A model generated the notes under the pieces. That model was not told the DNA's origin. It worked only from the letters and a program-made list of their open reading frames with translations, and did not search any database. A stretch of DNA of 24,330 nucleotides, taken from a virus. The stretch covers positions 1-24,330 of the IMG/VR virus record IMGVR_UViG_3300027770_000248; one strand, written 5' to 3'. Shown here piece by piece: positions 1-6,813 of the stretch (positions within the stretch are counted from its first letter, which is position 1; each line of letters begins with the position of its first letter). A program made the translations under genes and the position numbers.

Positions 1-132
1 GCGATGTGGTTGTTCTAGAACTTTGTTATTAGCACTTGATTTTGATCTAGCAATTTTAGTTTGTTTCTTAATAGCATTCTCGTCTTTGAGTAAACGCTTA
101 CTATGATTAAATTTATCTGTTTCATTGCTCAT
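1..132 (-). CDS. Hypothetical protein, N-terminal part, cut by window edge
   Basis: Reading leftwards from an ATG at 132 gives 44 codons with no stop up to the window edge. The peptide starts MSNETDKFNHSKRLLKDENA and continues with a very basic stretch ending in EQPHR. Its ATG overlaps the TGA of the preceding gene (ATGA), so translation is probably coupled. The Lys/Arg-rich start followed by EPHR resembles a small conserved phage protein that, from memory, continues into a Cys-rich segment. That part is outside the window and cannot be confirmed. Function unknown. Confidence 0.6.
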   Translation of the reverse strand, partial: MSNETDKFNHSKRLLKDENAIKKQTKIARSKSSANNKVLEQPHR

Positions 133-431
133 AGGGGATTGTCCTTGCTTAGTCTGTATATTATTATAACACGATCCAGGGCCTTTTGTAAAGCGGAATT
201 GGTTTTTGCAGCCCGGTGTATTTCGCCCCACATTTTGTTTTCCATCATATGATCGTGTAGTGGTCGGCCGTCACTTGTTCTCGAATCGTAGTCGATCTTA
301 TGACCAGTGATAGGATCCCACTCATAACCGACTAATTTTCGTGTATTGGGGTCAGCACCAAATTCTCTAGCAAACGTCATACCGTTAACTCTTTCATAAA
401 TGTATTTGACTTCTGGCTTAAGACTGCCCAT
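129..431 (-). CDS. Hypothetical protein, 100 aa
   Basis: A 100-residue soluble protein with no signal peptide or membrane segment. It starts MGSLKPEVKYIYERVNGMTF and has a central Gly/Asp/Arg-rich stretch (about residues 25-60) followed by a helical C-terminus. It sits between a 168-aa unknown (3 nt upstream) and the next gene, which it overlaps by 4 nt, so it belongs to the uvsW operon. No Shine-Dalgarno sequence is obvious. I do not recognise a family or function; operon membership and tight packing support that it is real. Confidence 0.6.
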   Translation of the reverse strand: MGSLKPEVKYIYERVNGMTFAREFGADPNTRKLVGYEWDPITGHKIDYDSRTSDGRPLHDHMMENKMWGEIHRAAKTNSALQKALDRVIIIYRLSKDNPL

Positions 432-434
432 GAT

Positions 435-941
435 TTACAACAATTTATCTAACTGTATAATTTCACTTTGACGTGAAATTTCTTTAACAAAATATGCACA
501 TAGGGGCTTAGGTTCTTGATTAAGTGGGACTGCTAATAGTTGGTTATTTTTCATCTTTGGAAAGTACCACTTAACATCGTTATAAAAATTAACAATTTCG
601 ATCTTCTTAAATTCTAATCTAAAGCTACTGAGCGGATTAAAACAAAATGCTTCAAACCCTCTATCGTTTAAGCTGGTTAACGGCAGTATTTCAATATCAC
701 TGGCACTACTGCTGTCCCCCACTGCAATAGACCAATCAATGGGCATAGTAATATCATCGTTGCCTATCCTAAGTACCATTGCCGGACTATTAAACGACTC
801 CAGGAATATTAGTGGTTGGAAGAAGAAATCTGGTTCGGCAGGATTACCGTTATCCAGCACAGCAAATCTCATGCTGTCATCTACCTCTTCGGGTAAATTA
901 TTAAGATCATAAGATCTGTTGTCTAAGGTTAGTATTTGCAT
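435..941 (-). CDS. Hypothetical protein, 168 aa
   Basis: A 168-residue acidic protein starting MQILTLDNRSYDLNNLPEEV. It has no membrane segment and no motif I can tie to catalysis. The middle (about residues 60-125) is rich in hydrophobic/aromatic beta-like patches, including FNPLSSFRLEF and FYNDVKWYFPKMK. It starts 10 nt after the uvsW stop and is probably co-transcribed with it. The stretch before its ATG is AU-rich with no clear ribosome binding site. Position beside uvsW hints at a link to DNA metabolism, but that is inference only. Confidence 0.6.
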   Translation of the reverse strand: MQILTLDNRSYDLNNLPEEVDDSMRFAVLDNGNPAEPDFFFQPLIFLESFNSPAMVLRIGNDDITMPIDWSIAVGDSSSASDIEILPLTSLNDRGFEAFCFNPLSSFRLEFKKIEIVNFYNDVKWYFPKMKNNQLLAVPLNQEPKPLCAYFVKEISRQSEIIQLDKLL

Positions 942-951
942 ATTTTTATTA

Positions 952-2412
952 TTATTTCCAGTCTATCTTCTCAATCGTAAAAGGATATTTCGCATCCTTG
1001 TAAAACTTCTTCCTCTGCGTGAGGTGACGTTTGGCATACTTGCAGGTCGAAGTGACATCCCAGATCTGTACGAAGTCCTTGTCATCCGCACGTCGAATGC
1101 CTCGCCCAATGCTTTGTATAACCCTTGTAAAGCTCTTTCCGGATTCCACCATAACCAAATTAAAAATACGGGGGATATTAATACCCACAGCGGCCACACC
1201 GTAAGTCGCCACAATAATCTTATTATCAACAGTCTTAACTTCATCGTATTCACTTTTCCTATCTTTAGTTTTTACTTCTCCTGAAATAAAGACACTATCT
1301 GGGATTTCATTTACAATAAATTTACCTGTCTCTATTCGATTTACCAGTACTAGAGTGTTGCCACTATTGCTAATACCATTTACTAGTTTTGATATAAAAA
1401 TCATCCTGTCTTCATCAGTGACAAGATATTTGTATTCTTCTGCATATGACTTAAATTCAGGTAAGTCAATAAGTTGTGTTATGTTAACATGACAAGCTGA
1501 TAGTACACCTTGAGCTTGTAATTCATGGGCATGAACCTCGTGTACGCATGGTCCAAGACTTGCAAAAATTTGTTCTGCTTCAAAGTCTTCTTTGGGAATA
1601 GTACCGGTTAATCCCCAACGAATAGGTGCATTATTAAAGTTCTGTGTTAGTAAATTTCTCAGCACAGTGGCCTTGGCCATGTGTACTTCATCAACCATAA
1701 TTGTTGTAACACCATCGAGAAACTCTGCAAGTGTTAGAATATCTTGCTCGTGATTTTTACTTTTTTTATCAAGGATATTGAGACTTTGCCACGTGGCAAT
1801 AGTATGAGTCTTGTACAGATCCTTACGATCGCCGTAGTACACTCCTACATCTAATCCGCAGTTGATAAAGTCTTCTTCTGTTTGTTCCACGAGACTCTTG
1901 TTAGGTACAATAGTAAATGTTCGACCATACGGTTCGCAAATCTTTGCTAGGGTAGCTGTAGTAATTGTCTTACCAAAACCTGTTGCAATCTCTTGTAGAC
2001 ACTGTGGATTTTCAAGAAACTTGTTAACTACTTCAACTTGATCTTCACGTAGTCTAATCGGTTGCCCTGCAAATCTATGCCCAACTGGCCAGCACTGCTC
2101 TCCCCAAAAGTCTGCTTCTACTTTAGGAAACTGTAAATTAATGGCTGCACGATTATCTACGATGTCTGTAATCTCAACACCGCTTTTTTCCAGTACTTCT
2201 AAGATCTTTGGCAGTTGGCTAAGATAACCATTGCCGCCTAATCCAAATAATGTAATAGCACCATCCCATCGACCAAGTTTGTATGCCGGACGATAACGGG
2301 CAGTCGGATCTTCATACTTAAAGGTATTAGCTAACTTCCTACGTATTTCTACAGGGAGACCTTCAACTTTAAGATTTACTTCATCTTGAATGATTAACTT
2401 ACACGACGGCAT
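952..2412 (-). CDS. uvsW: UvsW-type DNA/RNA helicase
   Basis: Superfamily 2 helicase of 486 aa, close to T4 UvsW (about 500 aa). In T4, UvsW unwinds R-loops and branched DNA, shutting down origin-dependent replication and promoting recombination-dependent replication. Visible motifs are Walker A ATGFGKT (about residues 143-149), DEVH motif II (241-244), LTGT motif III (about 268) and motif VI QSIGRGIRR (about 433-441). The ATG at 2412 is preferred over an in-frame TTG at 2415, because AGGAGG lies 5 nt before the ATG but only 2 nt before the TTG. The gene overlaps the stop of the upstream 389-aa gene by 14 bp, indicating coupled translation. Confidence 0.95.
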   Translation of the reverse strand: MPSCKLIIQDEVNLKVEGLPVEIRRKLANTFKYEDPTARYRPAYKLGRWDGAITLFGLGGNGYLSQLPKILEVLEKSGVEITDIVDNRAAINLQFPKVEADFWGEQCWPVGHRFAGQPIRLREDQVEVVNKFLENPQCLQEIATGFGKTITTATLAKICEPYGRTFTIVPNKSLVEQTEEDFINCGLDVGVYYGDRKDLYKTHTIATWQSLNILDKKSKNHEQDILTLAEFLDGVTTIMVDEVHMAKATVLRNLLTQNFNNAPIRWGLTGTIPKEDFEAEQIFASLGPCVHEVHAHELQAQGVLSACHVNITQLIDLPEFKSYAEEYKYLVTDEDRMIFISKLVNGISNSGNTLVLVNRIETGKFIVNEIPDSVFISGEVKTKDRKSEYDEVKTVDNKIIVATYGVAAVGINIPRIFNLVMVESGKSFTRVIQSIGRGIRRADDKDFVQIWDVTSTCKYAKRHLTQRKKFYKDAKYPFTIEKIDWK

Positions 2413-3568
2413 CAACTCCTCCTAAAGGACGTTTATCATTGTAGTATACTATCAAATCAACTGCATCGCAATACACACTGGTTTTATTACTTTTAAAGTT
2501 GTTTGAAAATGTGATAACACTCATTGGATACCAAGGCGACTTTATGAAGAATTTTGGAAGTTTATTATTGGCAATGCCCGCTACTAATGTATTTTCGGTT
2601 AACGGAGAGTTGTATCCTAACTGAGCAACAGTATGATTAAAATCCTTGTTGCTGTCTGTGATATTATCAAACCTAAAGTAAATTCCATTACTACCATTAA
2701 TACTATTATTCTTTAACGCATCTGATAACTTCTTTAAGTTTTGTAGACATTCTTTTGATTCATGGCCGTTAAACACAACTAATACTGGCAGTCGATTTAA
2801 TGTGAGTAATGCTCGAACTACCTCAGCTAATGGTGTAGTATTGCTATCAACCCATACCTTAGTACTAGGTCTATTTGCTAGAGAGTTAACTAATGAACTT
2901 TCAGAACTTTTTGGGTAAATTGAGTATTGAAACCTAAGTCGTCTGTCGTTAAGTAATAATACATTCTCAGGAGTTATATTACCAATTTCTTTAGTAATAG
3001 CATTAATTATATGTTTGTTAGGTAGATCAAATACGTCAAACATGTCCGCATCAGTGGACAATATATTTGAAATCTCTTCATAAAATTCTGTAATTAAAGG
3101 ATCAATATCAAACCCTTGACTTTTAAATGTATGTACCATAAGATACAAGTTTTTTTCAGTAAGTGCTAGAGAGTACTGCTTACTATTCAATGAAAGTAAT
3201 TGCCCATCTATTTGTTTAGTGATTTCACTTATCTGCTGTCGTAGTCGTTTATTATAAGTAAATTCCACAACAATTCTACCGTCATGCTCTTTGTCTATAA
3301 ACATTCGTCGGAACTGTTCCAAGACTCTAAATGGCCTGCTCCATGTTGGATAATCAATTACTTCATTATATGGGGAGGGGATTGAATCTTTATTTTCTTT
3401 AAAGATCTTAATTAGTAGCGTAGACTGATTCTCAGTTAAAAACTGTCCCACTGCAAGTTGTTTAGCAAGACTGATTAAAACCTTTTTATCACGATTAGAT
3501 ATGCGATTGTCTAATTTATTGATGTCTAGTTGAAATAATTCTGTTAATACCGAGTCAATTGTTATCAT
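2399..3568 (-). CDS. Conserved hypothetical protein between uvsX and uvsW, 389 aa
   Basis: A 389-residue protein starting MITIDSVLTELFQLDINKLD, with no P-loop, membrane segment or signal peptide. The N-terminal third is helical and charged. The C-terminal third (about residues 255-375) has beta-like strands such as RLPVLVVFNGHESKE and KFFIKSPWYPMSVITFSN. That alternating alpha/beta layout could reflect a helicase-type or Rossmann-like core without its motifs; this is a guess. It overlaps uvsW by 14 bp and is first in a transcription unit starting at a strong promoter whose predicted start site falls on or next to this ATG. No ribosome binding site is present. Location in the recombination block suggests a replication or recombination accessory. 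Confidence 0.8.
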   Translation of the reverse strand: MITIDSVLTELFQLDINKLDNRISNRDKKVLISLAKQLAVGQFLTENQSTLLIKIFKENKDSIPSPYNEVIDYPTWSRPFRVLEQFRRMFIDKEHDGRIVVEFTYNKRLRQQISEITKQIDGQLLSLNSKQYSLALTEKNLYLMVHTFKSQGFDIDPLITEFYEEISNILSTDADMFDVFDLPNKHIINAITKEIGNITPENVLLLNDRRLRFQYSIYPKSSESSLVNSLANRPSTKVWVDSNTTPLAEVVRALLTLNRLPVLVVFNGHESKECLQNLKKLSDALKNNSINGSNGIYFRFDNITDSNKDFNHTVAQLGYNSPLTENTLVAGIANNKLPKFFIKSPWYPMSVITFSNNFKSNKTSVYCDAVDLIVYYNDKRPLGGVDAVV

Positions 3569-3574
3569 GTATAC

Positions 3575-3603
3575 ATTATACGATATTAAAATAGAAAAGT
3601 CAA
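3575..3603 (-). promoter_or_regulatory. Strong sigma70-type promoter for the 389-aa gene/uvsW operon
   Basis: On the minus strand TTGACT (3603-3598) and TATAAT (3580-3575) are separated by exactly 17 nt, nearly a perfect host sigma70 consensus. The -10 box ends 6 nt before the ATG at 3568, so the predicted transcription start coincides with the start codon. This would separate the uvsW unit from the gp32/uvsX unit and give early expression. Confidence 0.85.
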
Positions 3604-3620
3604 GCCTTTTGTAAAATTAT

Positions 3621-4076
3621 TTACAGCGTAGCATCTTCCATGCCGGCTACTCTTAATTTTACAATATTGGTTAACTGCCATTGCTTTTGATCAAGAGCTT
3701 TAGTAATACCAAGCCACTTATTACGTAGCAATGCAAACTCGTTAATAATTTTTTCAAAGTCAACTACATCAGACTCACCTTCAACGAACTTTTCACAGTC
3801 CCTTGAAGATAAAGCCCTTTGATAGTTTTCCAAATACTTGCGAAAGTGTTGACTCTTAAGTCGACGTAACTCAATATTCAAATATTCCAAAATTGCTTCA
3901 ATTTCTTGTAGCTGACTAAATCGTTCTTCAACAATGCCCGGCATCCTGGCAGCGGCTTTTTCGATGTTCCCCGTTATACGAGCATCTGTTTTTGCTGCCT
4001 GTAATTCAACTTCAAAGTGTGCTACTGCATCTGGAATATACGAAATGTCTTTTGAAACCTTAGTATACCAAGTCAT
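3621..4076 (-). CDS. Candidate UvsY-like recombination mediator, 151 aa
   Basis: A small all-helical protein of 151 aa starting MTWYTKVSKDISYIPDAVAH. Heptad-like hydrophobic spacing and charged residues run through about residues 15-90, and the end is KLRVAGMEDATL. In T4, UvsY (137 aa) loads UvsX onto gp32-coated ssDNA and is encoded close to uvsW. This protein has similar size, all-alpha character and genome position. Its C-terminal region (KALDQKQWQLTNIVKLRVAG) loosely recalls the end of T4 UvsY as I remember it. No other UvsY candidate is visible in the window. Direct sequence similarity is weak, so the assignment is inference. It could instead be an unrelated conserved phage protein. Confidence 0.4.
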   Translation of the reverse strand: MTWYTKVSKDISYIPDAVAHFEVELQAAKTDARITGNIEKAAARMPGIVEERFSQLQEIEAILEYLNIELRRLKSQHFRKYLENYQRALSSRDCEKFVEGESDVVDFEKIINEFALLRNKWLGITKALDQKQWQLTNIVKLRVAGMEDATL

Positions 4077-4079
4077 AGA

Positions 4080-4325
4080 TTATTCATCTTCTTCGTAAGA
4101 GTCAATATCTTCTTCGTCAATATCTTCTTCATCATCTTGATCAAGATAGAAATCGATAGCGTTATCAAGGTCGTCATCAACACCAGACGCAGCCGCCATT
4201 ACTTTATCACTTATCCCGTGATCTGCCAAAAGATCAACATATCGTTCAGCTAACACATCCAGTACCTTTTTATCTGCATACTCTTTAAAAAGCATCCAGA
4301 TATCGCCTATGTGATTTTCATTCAT
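4080..4325 (-). CDS. Small acidic hypothetical protein, 81 aa
   Basis: An 81-residue protein starting MNENHIGDIWMLFKEYADKK. A helical N-terminal domain (about residues 1-60) is followed by a very acidic tail of Asp and Glu built partly from a duplicated EEDID unit. Its start overlaps the uvsX stop by 8 bp and it ends 3 nt before the next gene, so it is embedded in the recombination operon. The acidic tail could mimic nucleic acid or contact a DNA-binding partner such as UvsX; that is inference. I recall similar small proteins beside uvsX in cyanophages, without known function. Confidence 0.7.
   Translation of the reverse strand: MNENHIGDIWMLFKEYADKKVLDVLAERYVDLLADHGISDKVMAAASGVDDDLDNAIDFYLDQDDEEDIDEEDIDSYEEDE
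4102..4131. repeat. 15-bp tandem repeat (2 copies) in acidic tail
   Basis: Two adjacent 15-bp units (tcaatatcttcttcg and tcaatatcttcttca) differ only at the last base. They encode the duplicated EEDID of the acidic tail of the 81-aa protein. Likely a slippage expansion. Confidence 0.8.
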
Positions 4326-5373
4326 TTATTTCAAGCTCCTCAATTGGTTCAGTAGGTTCTACTATTTTTAGATTAGGAATATCTTCCATTATCATAGTTA
4401 ATTTATCTTCTGTCCAATCTTTTCGGTAGAAAAGGTGTTCTTCTCCATGGCTGTCAACAAATTTAAGTCTGTTGCCTTGTTGAGTCAGTAGACCTTTCTT
4501 TTCAAAGAGATCTACTAATCCACTTGTGGGGCTCATACCAGTTGCGTAAGGAATTTCAATTTGCAATGTCTCAAAAGGCTTTGCATACCGTGTTTTCATA
4601 ATCTTACAAGCTGCTCGAATACCATGTACTTCGCTAGTCTTAGTGCCACTAGCATCAACTTTAAGTTTAAGTTTTTTCATAGCAACTACGATAGAACTTG
4701 CATACACAAATCCTTGGCCGCCACTGATCTTATCGTCTGGATCAAACATGTCCTGACTTGCGTATGTGTGATTTGTACAAACCATACCTACATTATAACT
4801 ACCAAACATGTTTACACAATTGCGAACTAAACTAGTAAGTGCCTTAGGTTTACGGCCCATGTCTCCCTTCATATCACCAGCTTCAAACTGGTTAATGTCA
4901 GTAGGGGTAAGCAACATACCCAATGAGTCTATGACAAATAAGACCTTAGGACGTTCTTCCATAACTTTATATTCTTTCATGAATTCTGAAATGGTCTTTG
5001 CCACATCATCAATCATAGCCATATTAAGTTTAAGAAGTTTCTTCTCGTCAGTGTTAACACCAAGTGCCAACAACCACTTTTCATCCAATGCGTTTTCGCT
5101 ATCAATTAAGATAACGTAGATGCCTTGTTCTTGTGCATTCTTAATAATGTTACCGGAACAAATATAAGATTTGCCAGCGCCAGATTCACCTGCGAATACA
5201 GTAACTTTGCCCAAGGGAATACCTTTGTTAAAGTCACCGGAGATTAGATAGTTTAGGGCATAATTGCCAGTGCCAACCCAATCTGTAGGATCGTTGAAGC
5301 CTACACCAAGACCGTCAATGCTCTTGGTTAATGTTTTTCTAAATTTACTTAGATCAAATGCTTTTGTTGCCAT
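4318..5373 (-). CDS. uvsX: UvsX, RecA-like recombinase
   Basis: RecA/Rad51-family strand-exchange protein of 351 aa (T4 UvsX is about 390). It forms filaments on ssDNA and drives recombination-dependent replication with gp32, UvsY and UvsW. Visible: Walker A GESGAGKS (residues 62-69), DSEN (91-94), Walker B KVLFVIDSLG (about 143-152) and a GGQGF loop (218-222) in the DNA-binding loop region. The N-terminus starts at once with the short MATKAFDLSKFRKTL segment typical of phage UvsX. It is preceded by a GGGTGA-type ribosome binding site inside the end of the 69-aa gene and overlaps the next gene by 8 bp. Confidence 0.96.
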   Translation of the reverse strand: MATKAFDLSKFRKTLTKSIDGLGVGFNDPTDWVGTGNYALNYLISGDFNKGIPLGKVTVFAGESGAGKSYICSGNIIKNAQEQGIYVILIDSENALDEKWLLALGVNTDEKKLLKLNMAMIDDVAKTISEFMKEYKVMEERPKVLFVIDSLGMLLTPTDINQFEAGDMKGDMGRKPKALTSLVRNCVNMFGSYNVGMVCTNHTYASQDMFDPDDKISGGQGFVYASSIVVAMKKLKLKVDASGTKTSEVHGIRAACKIMKTRYAKPFETLQIEIPYATGMSPTSGLVDLFEKKGLLTQQGNRLKFVDSHGEEHLFYRKDWTEDKLTMIMEDIPNLKIVEPTEPIEELEINE

Positions 5374-5375
5374 AA

Positions 5376-5585
5376 TTATTCACCCTTTGGAAATTTCTTT
5401 GGGCTTACAACAATGTCAGTACGACCGATTGCTATAAGCCAAGTGTTTAGTCTATTAATTATAACAGAATCATCCTTGGGGTTGTCAAATCTAACATCAA
5501 TGTCTGCTACTGTATCGCCTGTTTGGTCTTCTCTGCTGTTAAAACTTAGAGAGAAGTTCTCATTAATTTTTTGTACTCTTGCCAT
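5376..5585 (-). CDS. Small hypothetical protein, 69 aa
   Basis: A 69-residue protein starting MARVQKINENFSLSFNSRED, beta-rich by composition, with a basic end (SPKKFPKGE). It has a good ribosome binding site, TAGGAGAA, 6 nt before the ATG, and lies between gp32 and uvsX with only 2 nt to uvsX. It is almost certainly translated. I do not recognise the family. Its place between the two ssDNA-binding proteins makes a role in recombination plausible but unproven. Confidence 0.7.
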   Translation of the reverse strand: MARVQKINENFSLSFNSREDQTGDTVADIDVRFDNPKDDSVIINRLNTWLIAIGRTDIVVSPKKFPKGE

Positions 5586-5607
5586 TATTATTCTCCTAAA
5601 TGATGAC

Positions 5608-5629
5608 GATAGGGGCAGGGGCCCCTATC
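5608..5629 (-). other. GC-rich hairpin between gp32 and the 69-aa gene
   Basis: A perfect 9-bp inverted repeat, gataggggc and gcccctatc, with a 4-nt loop. It lies just after the gp32 stop and just before the ribosome binding site of the 69-aa gene. On the minus strand no U-run follows, so it is not a standard terminator. It may stabilise the 3' end of gp32 mRNA, mark a processing site, or attenuate so that gp32 is made in excess over UvsX. The structure is seen; the role is inferred. Confidence 0.7.
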
Positions 5630-5642
5630 TTAGTTTTGCTAA

Positions 5643-6650
5643 TTACTTGTTACGATTACGAATCATTGCAAGAATGTCTTCTGCACGACCGCCTGTAGAG
5701 GCAGCTGGCTTAGCTTCTTCTTGCTTTGGAGCAAACGACTTCTCAGCAACTGCTACGTCATCTTCCCAAGGAGCATCTGTTGCCGCTGGCACTGCCGCTG
5801 GTGCAGTGCGGGCAACGGGAGTTGCTTTAGGAGCAGAGTTAGGATCACCAGTAGCCTGGCCCATACCTGCTGGCTTGAAGTACTGTCCCCAACGTTCCAT
5901 ATCAAATGGTTCGCCATCAACTGATGCTTCAAACATTTCTTTCATTACCTTGACTTCAACGTCAGTTGGCTTCTTAGGCAAGTAATCCTTAAGATTAAAC
6001 AAGCCGTGTGTTTCCAAGTTAGCAGTTTCTGTACTATCCAACGGACGAGTACGACGGCTCCACTTTGATGTAGAGTAGTCAGCATAACCACCTTTTGAAG
6101 TCTTGATCAACTTAAAGTCAACGCCGTTGACTGGATCAGTTGGCATGTCGTCCATTTCTGGATCAAGCAACGCACCTTTGATCAATTGAAAAATCTGTGG
6201 CCCGATAATGAAACGACGGTTTGCATTTTCTGGACGATTTTCCTCTTTAAGACCGTCTTCAACAACGTATCCTTGGAAGATGTAACTACGCTTCTTCCAG
6301 TACTTACGACCCATATCTTCTAATGCTGGGTCTTTAAACCAACCACGAACTTCTGCAAGAATTGGACAAGCCTCTCCGTACATTTCCATACAAGGAACGT
6401 TAACAGTTACAGACTTAGAGTCCGTAGAACCTTTAACGCCGGCAAATGGCAATTTGATCATTGCACGTTCGACCCAGAAAAATGTATTGTCGGGATTTCC
6501 GTCAGGTAAAAAACGGACTGTTGATTCGGAACCTTCTTTTAAGTTCCAGAAAGGGTAAATGGAATTATCTCCACCGGTACGTTCACCGCCACCCTTTGAA
6601 TTACCTTCTTGCTCTTTGAGCTTTGCTCTGATTTCAGCTAATGATGCCAT
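5643..6650 (-). CDS. 32: gp32 single-stranded DNA-binding protein
   Basis: T4-type ssDNA-binding protein, 335 aa (T4 gp32 is 301). It coats replication and recombination intermediates and cooperates with UvsX. The OB-fold core is recognisable from YPFWNLKEGSESTVRFLPDG (residues 32-51), WVERAMIKLPFAGVKG (59-74) and NVPCMEMYGEACPIL (84-98). A Pro/Ala-rich linker (about 268-320) carries PWEDD and leads to a short terminal helix, DILAMIRNR. Only two Cys (87 and 95) remain in the region that in T4 gp32 carries the Cys/His zinc site, so zinc binding may be lost. The ribosome binding site TAGGAGAT lies 5 nt before the ATG. It has its own promoter with a leader of about 90 nt. Confidence 0.95.
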   Translation of the reverse strand: MASLAEIRAKLKEQEGNSKGGGERTGGDNSIYPFWNLKEGSESTVRFLPDGNPDNTFFWVERAMIKLPFAGVKGSTDSKSVTVNVPCMEMYGEACPILAEVRGWFKDPALEDMGRKYWKKRSYIFQGYVVEDGLKEENRPENANRRFIIGPQIFQLIKGALLDPEMDDMPTDPVNGVDFKLIKTSKGGYADYSTSKWSRRTRPLDSTETANLETHGLFNLKDYLPKKPTDVEVKVMKEMFEASVDGEPFDMERWGQYFKPAGMGQATGDPNSAPKATPVARTAPAAVPAATDAPWEDDVAVAEKSFAPKQEEAKPAASTGGRAEDILAMIRNRNK

Positions 6651-6709
6651 GATTATCTCCTATTGTTAGCCTAAGTTGTTTTGCATTTCTGCTAGTTTTG
6701 CCTATATCT

Positions 6710-6729
6710 ACTTTACACCATTGTAAAGT
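6710..6729 (-). promoter_or_regulatory. Hairpin in the gp32 mRNA leader
   Basis: A perfect 8-bp inverted repeat (ACTTTACA, 4-nt loop, TGTAAAGT) lies 60-79 nt upstream of the gp32 ATG. An A-rich, unstructured stretch runs from it to the ribosome binding site. T4 gene 32 is repressed by its own product, which nucleates on a structured leader element at about this distance and spreads over an unstructured leader. The analogy in position is clear, but I could not find a pairing that would close a pseudoknot. Confidence 0.5.
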
Positions 6730-6763
6730 AAAAAAGTGCATACATTGTATTGTACACACTTTT
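6730..6763 (-). terminator. Rho-independent terminator of the upstream late unit
   Basis: On the minus strand a 12-bp stem (arms 6763-6752 and 6743-6732, with two G-U pairs and an 8-nt loop) is followed by six U (6735-6730, partly within the arm). The two G-U pairs become A-C mismatches on the plus strand, so it should act mainly on leftward transcripts. It lies 51 nt past the stop of the 682-aa gene and would end that mRNA before gp32. Confidence 0.65.
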
Positions 6764-6777
6764 ATTTATGTTTGCAA
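6749..6777 (-). promoter_or_regulatory. Sigma70-type promoter for gp32
   Basis: TTGCAA (6777-6772) and TACAAT (6754-6749) are separated by 17 nt on the minus strand, giving a start near 6742 and a leader of about 92 nt. The -10 box lies inside the left arm of the terminator. A 6-bp inverted repeat (6774-6789) overlaps the -35 box and could be an operator. A late-type octamer CATAAATA (6770-6763) lies in the spacer, so late use is also possible. Confidence 0.65.
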
Positions 6778-6813
6778 GAGATATCTTGCTTAAATGTGAT
6801 TTATTTTTGCCAA

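Noticed and set aside
919-1284. Plus-strand ORF of 121 aa opposite uvsW
   Set aside because: Low-complexity hydrophobic translation in the shadow of the well-supported uvsW helicase, with no promoter or ribosome binding site.
6774-6789. Small inverted repeat gcaaga-gata-tcttgc as a terminator
   Set aside because: Only 6 bp and no U-run on either strand. The stronger hairpin at 6730-6763 explains termination.
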